NCBI RefSeq assembly: GCF_019511665.1
Contig: NZ_JAEUAW010000001.1
Span: 1 to 64,000 of the forward strand
Direction of reading: 5' to 3'
Length of the DNA: 64,000 nucleotides
DNA from: Microbacterium jejuense
Lineage (GTDB): Bacteria > Actinomycetota > Actinomycetes > Actinomycetales > Microbacteriaceae
The position numbers and the translations under genes are program-made. Below are positions 55,786 through 64,000 of the stretch, one piece after another (the stretch's first letter is position 1; each line of letters opens with the position of its first letter). The notes below the pieces were generated by a model. The model did not search any database and was not told where the DNA came from. It was given only the letters and a program-made list of their open reading frames with translations.

Positions 55786-55886
55786 TGGGTAGGGCAATCC
55801 CGGTGGAATCGCCCCGCGGTAGCGTCATGGACACCTCAGACCGGGCGCCGCACCCCCGTAGGCGTCCGAGAGACGAAGGAGGAATC

Positions 55887-56168
55887 ATGCTCTGGACAAT
55901 TCTCGGCCTGATCATCATCGGCCTCATCGCCGGTCTCATCGCTCGCGCCCTCATCCCGGGCAAGCAGAGCATGGGCATCCTGCTCACGATCGTGCTCGGC
56001 ATCGTCGGCTCGTTCGTCGGCGGCTTCCTGGGATTCCTGCTGTTCGGCAGCGACCCCAACGGCGGCTTCCTGCAGCCCTCGGGCATCATCGGGTCGATCC
56101 TCGGCTCGATCATCGTGCTCGGCCTGTACGTGCTGTTCACCCGTCGCCGCGGTGCCGTGCGCTCCTGA
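55887..56168 (+). CDS. GlsB/YeaQ/YmgE-family membrane protein
   Basis: This 93-residue protein of the transglycosylase-associated (GlsB/YeaQ/YmgE) family has three membrane segments (WTILGLIIIGLIAGLIARAL; GILLTIVLGIVGSFVGGFLG; IIGSILGSIIVLGLYVLF) and the Gly-rich pattern typical of the family. AAGGAGG precedes the ATG by 5 bases. It is a single gene bounded by a terminator. Members are linked to general stress, but the function is not established. Confidence 0.9.
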   Translation: MLWTILGLIIIGLIAGLIARALIPGKQSMGILLTIVLGIVGSFVGGFLGFLLFGSDPNGGFLQPSGIIGSILGSIIVLGLYVLFTRRRGAVRS

Positions 56169-56182
56169 TCCGTCCCTACGAA

Positions 56183-56214
56183 GAAGCCCTCTCGCCGATC
56201 GGCGGGAGGGCTTC
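56183..56214. terminator. Bidirectional terminator
   Basis: GAAGCCCTCTCGCCG (56183-56197) pairs with 56200-56214 through 15 positions with one wobble, around AT. It lies between the convergent GlsB-like and pgm genes. Confidence 0.8.
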
Positions 56215-56233
56215 TGCGTAGGCGGCGTCGGCC

Positions 56234-57877
56234 TCAGGCGCCTTCGAGCGCCTGCGACACCACGTCGCGGGCCTCGGCCTGCACCTGGGCGAGGTGCTCG
56301 GGGCCGCGCAGCGACTCGGCATAGAGCTTGTAGACGTCCTCGGTGCCCGACGGACGCGCGGCGAACCACGCGTGCTCGGTCTGCACCTTGAGTCCGCCGA
56401 TGGCCGCGCCGTTGCCCGGCGCGTGCGACAGCTTGGCGGTGATGGGCTCGCCCGCCAGCTCCGTCGCGGTGACAGCTTCGGGGGCGAGCTTGCCGAGCGC
56501 CGCCTTCTGCGCGGGGGATGCCGGGGCATCCACCCGCTGGTAGGCCGAGGCTCCGAACTCGGCCTCGAGCTCGGCGTACCGCTGCGAGGGCGTCTTGCCG
56601 GTCACGGCGATGATCTCGGACGCCAGCAGGCACAGCAGGATGCCGTCCTTGTCGGTCGTCCACACGCTGCCGTCGAACCGCAGGAACGACGCCCCCGCGG
56701 ACTCCTCGCCGCCGAACGCGACGGAGCCGTCGAGCAGCCCGGGCACGAACCACTTGAACCCGACCGGCACCTCCAGGAGCGGCCGCCCCAGCGATGCCGC
56801 GACGCGGTCGATGATCATCGAGCTCACGAGGGTCTTGCCGACCGCGGCGTCCGTCGGCCATTCCGGTCGGTGCGAGTACAGGTAGTCGATCGCCACCGCG
56901 AGGTAGTGGTTGGGATTCATGAGTCCCGCATCGGGCGTCACGATCCCGTGGCGGTCGGCGTCGGCGTCGTTCCCGGTGAGGACGTCGTATTCGTGGCGAC
57001 GGCCGATGAGCCCGGCCATGGCCGACGGCGACGACGGATCCATGCGGATCTTCTCGTCCCAGTCGAGCGTCATGAAGCGCCATGTCGGGTCGACGTCGGG
57101 GTTGACGACGGTGAGATCGAGCCCGTGCATCTCGCCGATGAGGGCCCAGTACTCCACCGACGCACCGCCCAGCGGGTCGGCGCCGATCCGCACGCCCGCG
57201 CGGCGGATCGCCTCGAGGTCGATGATGTTCGCGAGGTCGCGCACATACGCGTCGCGGAAGTCGTAGTCGCCGAGCCGGTCGCCGTCGATGTCTTTGAACG
57301 GCGTCCGGTTCACCCCCTCCAGGCCGGCGGCGATCAGCTCGTTGGCGCGGTCCGCGATCCACTCGGTGGCGTCGGTGTCGGCAGGTCCGCCGTTCGGCGG
57401 GTTGTACTTGAAGCCGCCGTCACGGGGCGGGTTGTGGCTGGGCGTGACGACGATGCCGTCTGCGCGGCCAGGGTCGGCGGCATCCCTCCCGCGGTTGTAC
57501 GTGAGGATCGCATGGCTGAGGGCGGGCGTCGGCACCCACGAGTCGCGGGCGTCGACGCGCACGTCGACGCCGTTGGCGACCAGCACCTCGATGGCGCTGC
57601 GCTCGGCCGGCAGCGACAGTCCGTGCGTGTCGCGGCCGAGGAACAGCGGCCCCTGGATGCCCTGCGTGCGGCGGTAGTCCACGATCGCCTGCGTCGTGGC
57701 GAGGATGTGCGTCTCGTTGAAGCTGCCGGTCAGCGACGAGCCGCGGTGGCCGCTCGTGCCGAACACGACACGCTGCTCGGCCACGGCGGGGTCCGGCGCG
57801 ATGTCGTAGTACGCGGCGATCAGCTCATCGATGTCGATGAGGTCGGAAGGTTCGGCGGGCTGTCCTGCGCGACTCAT
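56234..57877 (-). CDS. pgm: Phosphoglucomutase, alpha-D-glucose phosphate-specific
   Basis: This 547-residue enzyme interconverts glucose 1-phosphate and glucose 6-phosphate in the cytoplasm. The phosphoserine is Ser147 in VTPSHNPP, the metal loop is NDADADRHG, the sugar-binding loop is GGEESAG and the phosphate-binding loop is RPSGTED. Length and motif positions match the Escherichia coli Pgm type. The start at 57877 ([10 protein letters not shown]) matches the family; AAAGGG abuts the ATG. It may help process hexoses from the island but looks like a housekeeping gene. Confidence 0.94.
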   Translation of the reverse strand: MSRAGQPAEPSDLIDIDELIAAYYDIAPDPAVAEQRVVFGTSGHRGSSLTGSFNETHILATTQAIVDYRRTQGIQGPLFLGRDTHGLSLPAERSAIEVLVANGVDVRVDARDSWVPTPALSHAILTYNRGRDAADPGRADGIVVTPSHNPPRDGGFKYNPPNGGPADTDATEWIADRANELIAAGLEGVNRTPFKDIDGDRLGDYDFRDAYVRDLANIIDLEAIRRAGVRIGADPLGGASVEYWALIGEMHGLDLTVVNPDVDPTWRFMTLDWDEKIRMDPSSPSAMAGLIGRRHEYDVLTGNDADADRHGIVTPDAGLMNPNHYLAVAIDYLYSHRPEWPTDAAVGKTLVSSMIIDRVAASLGRPLLEVPVGFKWFVPGLLDGSVAFGGEESAGASFLRFDGSVWTTDKDGILLCLLASEIIAVTGKTPSQRYAELEAEFGASAYQRVDAPASPAQKAALGKLAPEAVTATELAGEPITAKLSHAPGNGAAIGGLKVQTEHAWFAARPSGTEDVYKLYAESLRGPEHLAQVQAEARDVVSQALEGA

Positions 57878-57960
57878 CCCTTTAGTCTGCCTGTCCGCTC
57901 GGCCGGATGCACGGCCGATGACGTTCGTCCGGTACGCGGAGGGGAAGGGATGCCGCGGGC

Positions 57961-57966
57961 TAGGGT
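57961..57966 (+). promoter_or_regulatory. Likely -10 box of a leaderless pheA transcript
   Basis: TAGGGT ends 6 bases before the GTG start of pheA. This spacing is typical of actinobacterial leaderless genes, where transcription begins at the start codon. Confidence 0.55.
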
Positions 57967-57972
57967 GGTTCC

Positions 57973-58944
57973 GTGACTTCCGACCTCCCCGGTGCCGAGG
58001 CGCCCGTCCGCCGTACATACAGCTACCTGGGACCGGCCGGAACCTTTACGGAAGCCGCGCTCGCGCAGGTGCCGGAGGCGCGCGGGCGCGACTGGCGTCC
58101 GGTCCGCAACGTCGGCGAAGCACTGGCCGACGTGGTCGAGGGCCGCTCGGACGCGGCGATGATCGCGATCGAGAACTCGGTCGACGGCGGCGTGTCGACG
58201 GCGCAGGACGCGCTGGCGACGATTCCCGGACTGCGGATCGTGGGGGAGTACCTCGTGCCCGTCGAGTTCGTGCTCGTCGGCCGGCCGGGAGCCCGGCTGC
58301 AGGACGTCGGGCTCATCGCCGCGCACCCCGTGGCGTACGCCCAGTGCCTGCAGTGGCTGTCGCGCGAGCTGCCCGCGCACTCGCACGTGCCCGCCGCGAG
58401 CAATGTGGCGAGCGCGATGAGCCTGCTCGACGGATCCAGCGACGCGGATGCCGCGATCGCGCCTCCCGGCATCCTCGAGCACCACGAGCTCGAGCTGCTC
58501 GCCTCGAACATCGGCGACAACCCGAACGCCGTGACGCGCTTCGTGCTCGTCGCACGGACGGTCGTGCCGCCCGCCCCGACGGGCGCCGACAAGACGTCCC
58601 TCATCGTCGAGCTGCCGGACGACCACCCCGGCGCGCTGCTGGAGATGCTGGAGCAGTTCGCCACCCGCGGCATCAACCTGTCGCTGCTCGCGTCGCGTCC
58701 GATCGGCGACGAGCTCGGCCGGTACCGCTTCGTCGTCGATGCCGACGGGCACCTGCAGGACGAGCGCATGGCCGACGCCCTCATGGGACTGCGCCGCTTC
58801 AGCCCGCGCGTGACGTTCCTCGGGTCGTATCCGCGTGCCGACCGCGCCGTCGTGCACTACCCCGAGCGCTACGCCGACGACGTGTTCGTCGAGGCGCGCG
58901 ACTGGCTGCGCGGCCTCCTCTCGGGCGAGCCCGAGACCGACTGA
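57973..58944 (+). CDS. pheA: Prephenate dehydratase
   Basis: This 323-residue monofunctional prephenate dehydratase converts prephenate to phenylpyruvate in phenylalanine synthesis. The start [16 protein letters not shown], the middle [10 protein letters not shown] and catalytic NAVTRF are all present. A C-terminal ACT domain follows ([21 protein letters not shown]). The usual ESRP phenylalanine-binding motif reads ASRP (NLSLLASRP), so Glu is replaced by Ala. The start is GTG, probably leaderless. Confidence 0.94.
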   Translation: MTSDLPGAEAPVRRTYSYLGPAGTFTEAALAQVPEARGRDWRPVRNVGEALADVVEGRSDAAMIAIENSVDGGVSTAQDALATIPGLRIVGEYLVPVEFVLVGRPGARLQDVGLIAAHPVAYAQCLQWLSRELPAHSHVPAASNVASAMSLLDGSSDADAAIAPPGILEHHELELLASNIGDNPNAVTRFVLVARTVVPPAPTGADKTSLIVELPDDHPGALLEMLEQFATRGINLSLLASRPIGDELGRYRFVVDADGHLQDERMADALMGLRRFSPRVTFLGSYPRADRAVVHYPERYADDVFVEARDWLRGLLSGEPETD

Positions 58945-58954
58945 CGACGGCGGG

Positions 58955-59203
58955 TCAGACGACGAGGGGTACCTCGTGGACCTCGTCCGCCGGATGCCCG
59001 GTGCGCTCGTGGATCCGCATGACGGCCTCCTTGGACGGCGCCTCCGACAGGCAGAACACGACCCCCGTCTCGGGGTCCGCCCAGGCCGTCTTGAACGTGA
59101 CCTCCTCTTCGCCCTGGATCGCCAGGTCAGCGTCGTGCGCCGCTTTCAGCGCATCGGCGGTGATGCCCACCATCCCGTGGTGGACGTCCATGAACTCAGG
59201 CAT
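58955..59203 (-). CDS. Small DUF4242 protein
   Basis: This 82-residue protein resembles DUF4242, a small ferredoxin-like fold whose Streptomyces member SCO4226 binds nickel. MPEFMDVHHGM at the start and VVFCLSEAPSKEAVMRIHERTGHPA fit the family; the paired His could bind metal. The ATG at 59203 is chosen because GGGGAG is 8 bases upstream, whereas the GTG at 59212 is too close to it. It is convergent with pheA. Confidence 0.8.
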   Translation of the reverse strand: MPEFMDVHHGMVGITADALKAAHDADLAIQGEEEVTFKTAWADPETGVVFCLSEAPSKEAVMRIHERTGHPADEVHEVPLVV

Positions 59204-59351
59204 TTCGATCACTCCCCTCGGAACCTCGGGTGCGGTTGCGCGTCCGGTATACGCCCGCGGGAGAGGCCCGTCAATCGGGACTTTCGGCAGTCCGGCTGCG
59301 CGGGCTTCAGAGGGCGGGCTCGACTGCCGGCCGCCGCGCGGCGCGCGCCAC

Positions 59352-59381
59352 GGGGGCTGAGCGCCTTCGCGCCCAGCCCCC
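59352..59381 (-). terminator. Terminator of the surface-protein gene
   Basis: On the minus strand GGGGGCTGGGCGC and GCGCTCAGCCCCC (59381-59369 and 59364-59352) pair around GAAG with one wobble. It begins 15 bases after the stop codon. Confidence 0.75.
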
Positions 59382-59396
59382 GTGTCGTTCGCGCTG

Positions 59397-62300
59397 TCAG
59401 GCGCGACGGCGCCGGGTCGTGACCACGACGAGCGCCAGGCCGAACAGCGTCGCGAGCAGTCCGGCGCCGAGGGCGACGATCGGAACCGCCCCGCCCGTGG
59501 CGGGCAACGCGCGCGGCACCGCTGTGCCGGTGTAGTGCGAGGGATCGTCGTCGGTGACGGACATCTCGGTGCCCGGAACCTTCGCCGTGACGGTCCCCAC
59601 GTTCGCGTAGGCGCCGGTCACGGCGATGCCGTGTGCATCGCACGTGAACGACTCGCCCGGGGCCAGAGGCCCGGGGAAGACGTTCGACGCGGTGCCGTCG
59701 CACCAGATCTCGAACGCCGGCACCTTGTCGTCGGTCACCGTCACATCCGCGAGCGGCGTGTTGCCGGTGTTGGTGACCACGTAGGTCCACTCCACGATCG
59801 AGCCCGCCGGCACCGCGACACCGGGCGCCTGGTCGGCGTCCTGCCCGTTGGTGGCCTTCTCGATGTCGATCGCGGGGGCGGCGCCGAAGTAGTGCGACGG
59901 GTCGTCGTCCCCCACCTCCACCCCGGGCACCGGCTCGCCGTCGACATCCGTCGTCTCGGGTCCGGTCGCGGTCACCGCCCCGAGGTTGGCGTACTGGCCA
60001 GCCGTGGCCGCCCCGGTCGCGACGCAGGTGACCGAAGAACCCGGTGCGAGCGGCCCTGGAACGGTGTTGCCGCCGGTCTCGTCGCAGTCGATGTCGGTCG
60101 GCTCCACGCGGTCGTCCGTGACGGTGACGTTCGTGAGCGGCACGTTGCCGGTGTTGGTCACCACGTACGTCCACTCGACACCGCCGCCGACGGGTACCAG
60201 CGGGCCGGTCGGCTCGTCGGCGTCCTCGTCGTTGGTCGCCTTCTCGATGTCGATGGCCGGGTTCGCACCGAAGTAGTGCGACAGGTCACTGTCGGTGACC
60301 TCGTCGCTGGGGACGGTCTCGCCGTCGACGTCGGTGGTCGCGGGACCGGTTCCCGTCACGGTGCCGGTGTTCGCGTACTGTCCGGCGACCGCCGTGCCGG
60401 TGGCGACGCACGTGAAGGACCCCTGGGGTTCCAGCGGTCCGGGCGCCACGTTGCTTCCGGTCTCGGCGCAGTCGATGTCGGCGGCAGCCACGAGATCGTC
60501 GGTGACGGTCACGTCGGTCAGAGCGGTGTTGCCGGTGTTCGTGACCACATAGGTCCACCGGACGTCGCCTCCCACCGCCGCGAGCGGTCCGGGCGCCTCG
60601 TCGGCGTCCTGGGCGTTCGTCGCCTTCTCGATGTCGACCGAGGGCTGCACGCCGAAGTAGTGCGACGGGTCGTCATCGTCGACCTGCACGCCGGCGACCG
60701 GATTCCCCTCGACATCCGTCGTGCCCGGGCCCGTGGCCACGACGCTGCCGAGGTTGGCGTACTGGCCGAGCGACGCCGTGCCGGTGGCGACACATGTGAA
60801 CGACGCCCCCGCTGCGAGCGGCCCCGCGATGACGTTCGACCCAGTGCCGTCGCAGTCGATGTCGGCGGCATCCACCTGGTCGTCGGTGACGGTCACATTC
60901 GTGAGCGGCGCGTTGCCCGTGTTGGTGACCACATACGTCCATCGCACGTCGCCGCCCGCCGTGACCAGGGGGCCGGTCGGCCCGTCGGCATCCTGAACGT
61001 TCGTCGCCTTCTCGATGTCGACCGAGGGCGCCGCGCCGAAGTAGTGCGACGGGTCTTCGTCGGTCACCTCGACGTCCGTGGGGTCTGACCCGGTGACCGA
61101 GCCGGTGTTCGCATACTGGCCCGCCGTCGCGACGCCGGTCGCGACGCATGTGAGGGATGCCTCTGGCGCAAGCGGTCCGGGAATGACGTTGCCGCCCGTG
61201 CCGGCGCAGTCGATGTCGGCGGCGTCCACCTTGTCGTCGGTCACCGTGATGTCCCTGAGGTCCACGCCTCCCGTGTTCGTCACGACGTAGGTCCACACCA
61301 CCGCGCCGCCCGTCGTCACATACGGACCGGTGGGCGTGTCGGCATCCTGCAAGTTGGTCGACTTCTCGATGTCGATCCCGGGCGTGGGCATGACGGCGAG
61401 GTCGACTGTGAAGGCGGTGAAGTCGTCGGGGAGCAGAGGACTCCCGAGCCCTGCGACGTTGTCGTCAGCCGGTCCGTTGCCGCCGGCCAGGTCGTCGCCG
61501 GCGTACCGGTAGGTCAGCGTGACCGGCGTGCTGGTCAAGCCGGAGGCCGCCGGATCCGCGCTCGCCGTGTTGTTGTTGTCGGCGCCCTCGTTGGGGTCGA
61601 GCGCGTCGCTGGAGGCGACCGTCCGCACCACGTGGTCTGCCAGCGGACCGCCGGTCTGGAACATCGCTGCCGGGATGTGCGCGGTGTACGTGCCCGCAGG
61701 CAGCGCCTCGACCGACCAGCGGCCGTCGGCGTCGGTGACGGCCGTGCCGACGATGTCGCCGTCGTCGTCGAGCACCTGCACCGTCACACCGGCCACGCCC
61801 TGCTCATCGGCGTCGAACCGGCCGTCGCCGTTGCGGTCGCTCCACACCAGGTCACCGAGCGTGAACCCGGGCATCAGCACGTACGGCTCGTTCGACAGCA
61901 GGGGCTGATCCTCGAAGGTCGGCGAGAAGATCATGGCCCGGTTGACGTACACGTTGTCGAGTTGATTGCTTGTCGAGACCGCCGGGATCTCGGCACGCAC
62001 CCTGGACTGGGTCGGAAGCGGGGAGCTCGACACGAAGCGCACCGCGGTCACATCGTCGAAGTCCGCCACCTCGGCCGCGGTCAGCCATCGCCCGCCCGCG
62101 GCCGCGGGATCGGAGTTGGAGCCGTCCCGCGGGTCGTGGTTGATCGTCGACGGGGCGGCGGTCGTGTAGTACCAGGTGCCCGGCACCTCACCCCCGCCGG
62201 TGGGACGGATGTAGGTCGGTGCCGACAGAGGGCCGACCAGCTGCGCCAGCCCCTGATAGTCCGAGGAGTACTGGTCGCGGCGCGAGAGCGCGCCGCCCGC

Positions 62301-64000
62301 GCCGTCGCCGTTCCACGGAAGCACGTCGATGACGTCGGGAGCCTGGAACGTCAGCACGGTGGACGTGTTGCCCCAGTCCAGCGTCCAGGAGTACTCCTCT
62401 CCGCTGGCGACGAAGGGCTTGTCGACCCGCTTCGAGATGCCCATCTGGCCCGACCCGACGACCTGGATCGTCGCCGTGTCGGTGGGCGCGTTCGTCGAGT
62501 TCGTGGCCGTCGCCTGCATGGTGTTCACGTAGGTCTCGCCGGGCTGCGCCAGCGTGTCGACGGTGGTGCAGATCTGCAGGTGGCGCGCTCCCGCGGCGGT
62601 GGGGTGGAAGATCCACTGGTTGACCCCCGTGCTGACGATGGGAACGTCTCCGCCGAGGAAGGTCACCTTGCGTGTGGCCGCGTCGTAGCTCATCGTCACG
62701 CCCTGTGGCAGTCGCGCCTGGGTGCATACGGGGTCGAAGTGCAGATCCGGCGGGATCGTGTCGACAACGGCCACGTCGAGCATGGTCATGCCCGCGAAGG
62801 TCCGGTTCGCCAGCACGTTCAGGTCCCAGATGGCGGTGCCGCCGGGAAGGTACTGCGTGGGACTCACCGTCTTGTCGACCGCCAGCTCCGGACCTTCGAA
62901 GCGCCGCTCGCGCAGCGTGGTCGCCCAGCCGCTACCCGCCGTCGGCCATCCGCCGGCGTTCGACAGGCGGATGCGGTGGGGGATGACCTCCCCGGCATCG
63001 GGCCCGCCGTTGTAGATGGGCCGGACCTGCAGCCCCGACCACAGGTTGAGGCTGAACGGGCCGACCTCCGTGAGCCCGGCGGTGATCGGCCGCACGCGCA
63101 TCATGTTGACGTGATCGCGCCAGTCCTCGCCGAACGACGTCGGCTCGCTCGACCACGGGCCGGCGAAGCCTCGGCAGTCGGCAGCGGCGTCGGTGAGCGA
63201 ACTGGTGTCGCTCGGGAAGAGGTTGACCGACGTGTTGAACGGCCCTGCCTGGGTGTCGACCTCGTTGGGACCGACGGCGTACTCGATCACGTAGTCGGCC
63301 GGATCGACCGAGCCGGACGCCGAGATCCAGGCTTGCCCTCCGGGCCGGATGAACTGGGTCGACACGTCGAACACGTCGCAGAGCACGATGTCGGTAGCCG
63401 AGACGCGATTGCTGCTGGCGTTGAGACTGACCCTTGTGTTGAGCGTGTGCCCCGCGTACGAGGCCCGGAACTGATTGGGGTCGCTGCCGTATGCGCCGCC
63501 GGTCTCGGTGGCGATGTACTGCTTGTCTCCGGTCAGGGTGCCGCAGTCGCTGGCCGACGGGCGGACGCTGCGCACGTCGACGTTGTTGCCGGTGGCGTTC
63601 GTGCCGTCCCAGCCGGGCTCGAATCCGGTCCCGTTGTTGGGCTGCCCGTCGACCGTCCAGTGCTCCGAGCCGATCGCCTCGTTGCGCAGGTCCAGCGTGA
63701 CGTTCGACGTGCAGGGGTCGGCGGGCAGCGCGGTCATCGGGATGAACATGCGTGCGTCGAACTGCCCCAGCCGGAGGTTGAAGCCCGCCTGGTTCGGGAC
63801 GAAGCTCATGTCCCAGCCATCCGTCGGCTGCACGCCCGTCTCGCAGGTCGGGGTGCCGGTGTTGAGTGCGCCGACGGGGGAGCATGACACCAGGACGGCG
63901 CCAGGGTGGCTCACCAGCCGGTCGCGGAACGTCACCGGACGATCAAGCCAGGGGCCCACGTTGTCCGACCCCGCGAGGTCGCGAACGGTCAGCCGGTACG
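59397..64000 (-). CDS. LPATG-anchored surface protein with DUF11-like repeats, 5' end cut by window
   Basis: At least 1,533 residues are visible. The C-terminus has a sortase signal (LPATGG), a membrane segment (VPIVALGAGLLATLFGLALV) and an RRRR tail, so the protein is wall-anchored. Before this are five tandem DUF11-like domains (TYVVTNTGN ... VTVTDD ... DPSHYFG) and an SdrD-B-like domain (GDLVWSDRNGDGRFDADEQG). A long N-terminal region shows further DUF11-like patterns and few known motifs. The frame stays open to base 64000 (YRLTVRDLAGSDN before a GTG at 63959), so the true start lies outside. No sortase gene is in the window. Adhesion is the likely role by family analogy. Confidence 0.9.
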   Translation of the reverse strand, partial: YRLTVRDLAGSDNVGPWLDRPVTFRDRLVSHPGAVLVSCSPVGALNTGTPTCETGVQPTDGWDMSFVPNQAGFNLRLGQFDARMFIPMTALPADPCTSNVTLDLRNEAIGSEHWTVDGQPNNGTGFEPGWDGTNATGNNVDVRSVRPSASDCGTLTGDKQYIATETGGAYGSDPNQFRASYAGHTLNTRVSLNASSNRVSATDIVLCDVFDVSTQFIRPGGQAWISASGSVDPADYVIEYAVGPNEVDTQAGPFNTSVNLFPSDTSSLTDAAADCRGFAGPWSSEPTSFGEDWRDHVNMMRVRPITAGLTEVGPFSLNLWSGLQVRPIYNGGPDAGEVIPHRIRLSNAGGWPTAGSGWATTLRERRFEGPELAVDKTVSPTQYLPGGTAIWDLNVLANRTFAGMTMLDVAVVDTIPPDLHFDPVCTQARLPQGVTMSYDAATRKVTFLGGDVPIVSTGVNQWIFHPTAAGARHLQICTTVDTLAQPGETYVNTMQATATNSTNAPTDTATIQVVGSGQMGISKRVDKPFVASGEEYSWTLDWGNTSTVLTFQAPDVIDVLPWNGDGAGGALSRRDQYSSDYQGLAQLVGPLSAPTYIRPTGGGEVPGTWYYTTAAPSTINHDPRDGSNSDPAAAGGRWLTAAEVADFDDVTAVRFVSSSPLPTQSRVRAEIPAVSTSNQLDNVYVNRAMIFSPTFEDQPLLSNEPYVLMPGFTLGDLVWSDRNGDGRFDADEQGVAGVTVQVLDDDGDIVGTAVTDADGRWSVEALPAGTYTAHIPAAMFQTGGPLADHVVRTVASSDALDPNEGADNNNTASADPAASGLTSTPVTLTYRYAGDDLAGGNGPADDNVAGLGSPLLPDDFTAFTVDLAVMPTPGIDIEKSTNLQDADTPTGPYVTTGGAVVWTYVVTNTGGVDLRDITVTDDKVDAADIDCAGTGGNVIPGPLAPEASLTCVATGVATAGQYANTGSVTGSDPTDVEVTDEDPSHYFGAAPSVDIEKATNVQDADGPTGPLVTAGGDVRWTYVVTNTGNAPLTNVTVTDDQVDAADIDCDGTGSNVIAGPLAAGASFTCVATGTASLGQYANLGSVVATGPGTTDVEGNPVAGVQVDDDDPSHYFGVQPSVDIEKATNAQDADEAPGPLAAVGGDVRWTYVVTNTGNTALTDVTVTDDLVAAADIDCAETGSNVAPGPLEPQGSFTCVATGTAVAGQYANTGTVTGTGPATTDVDGETVPSDEVTDSDLSHYFGANPAIDIEKATNDEDADEPTGPLVPVGGGVEWTYVVTNTGNVPLTNVTVTDDRVEPTDIDCDETGGNTVPGPLAPGSSVTCVATGAATAGQYANLGAVTATGPETTDVDGEPVPGVEVGDDDPSHYFGAAPAIDIEKATNGQDADQAPGVAVPAGSIVEWTYVVTNTGNTPLADVTVTDDKVPAFEIWCDGTASNVFPGPLAPGESFTCDAHGIAVTGAYANVGTVTAKVPGTEMSVTDDDPSHYTGTAVPRALPATGGAVPIVALGAGLLATLFGLALVVVTTRRRRA
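59530..61382 (-). repeat. Five tandem DUF11-like repeat units
   Basis: Units begin with P-x-I/V-DIEK at 61382, 61028, 60644, 60260 and 59876. The first is 354 bases; the next three are exactly 384 bases (128 codons); the last runs into the wall-anchor signal. Conserved parts include DIEKATN, WTYVVTNTG, VTVTDD and YAN.G. Units differ at many positions, so they are old duplications under selection rather than fresh ones. Confidence 0.9.

Noticed and set aside
59530..61382. Tandem repeats as a CRISPR array
   Set aside because: Units of 384 bases are coding repeats of DUF11-like domains, not short repeats with spacers.
63957..63959. GTG at 63959 as start of the surface protein
   Set aside because: The frame continues to the window edge with similar sequence and no ribosome site or signal peptide follows the GTG, so the gene is taken as cut.

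Overview
The window is very GC-rich (by eye about 70%) and uses Shine-Dalgarno-led starts, GTG starts, heavily overlapping genes and LacI-type operators. Gene content (CUT1 sugar importers with lipoprotein binding proteins but no ATPase of their own, an LPATG cell-wall anchor, a leaderless-looking pheA behind a TAGGGT box, a GlsB-type membrane protein) points to a Gram-positive actinobacterium, most likely Microbacteriaceae and plausibly Microbacterium. No rRNA, tRNA, transposase, integrase, phage or CRISPR feature was seen.

About 55 kb of the 64 kb is a plant-glycan scavenging island. 1-8 kb: a GH127 beta-L-arabinofuranosidase (cut at its 5' end), a regulator with a DeoR-like HTH and a LacI-like sensor, a 2-hydroxyacid dehydrogenase, and a binding protein plus two permeases. 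8-11.4 kb (minus): a three-gene catabolic operon (Gfo/Idh/MocA dehydrogenase, DUF993 aldolase-like protein, TIM-barrel isomerase). 11.5-25.7 kb (minus): a long operon with a binding protein, two permeases, a DUF624 protein, GH42, a second related binding protein, GH2, GH35 and GH27. 26-31 kb: a second Gfo/Idh/MocA protein, an ABC exporter, a CE12-type acetylesterase and a LacI regulator. 31-35 kb (plus): a third importer. 35-46 kb: GH95, LacI and DUF624 on the minus strand, divergent from a translationally coupled GH42-GH31-GH3 operon. Together these four enzymes could take apart fucosylated xyloglucan oligosaccharides. 46.6-55.7 kb: a DUF6807 (PmoA-like) protein divergent from a fourth importer operon that continues with DUF624, GH2 and a ROK regulator.

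The last 8 kb looks like core genome: a GlsB/YeaQ-type protein, phosphoglucomutase, prephenate dehydratase, a small DUF4242 protein and a large LPATG-anchored surface protein with five DUF11-like repeats, cut by the window end.

How it fits together: the visible glycosidases have no signal peptides, so oligosaccharides are probably imported intact by four CUT1 systems and hydrolysed inside the cell. All four lack an ATPase gene here and probably share an MsiK-type ATPase encoded elsewhere. Near-identical LacI-type sites (core GGNAANCGCTTTCC) lie at five control regions between 11.4 and 31 kb and suggest one regulon. A different operator type (TCGAAGCGSTTCGA) links the third importer to the GH95/GH42-GH31-GH3 locus.

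Most unusual features: a perfect 39-bp palindrome at the start of a permease gene; a family of long inverted repeats that sits at gene ends but also lies in frame inside two glycosidase genes; tandem perfect 16-bp operators directly downstream of a promoter; and two short ORFs coupled by ATGA overlap to downstream genes.
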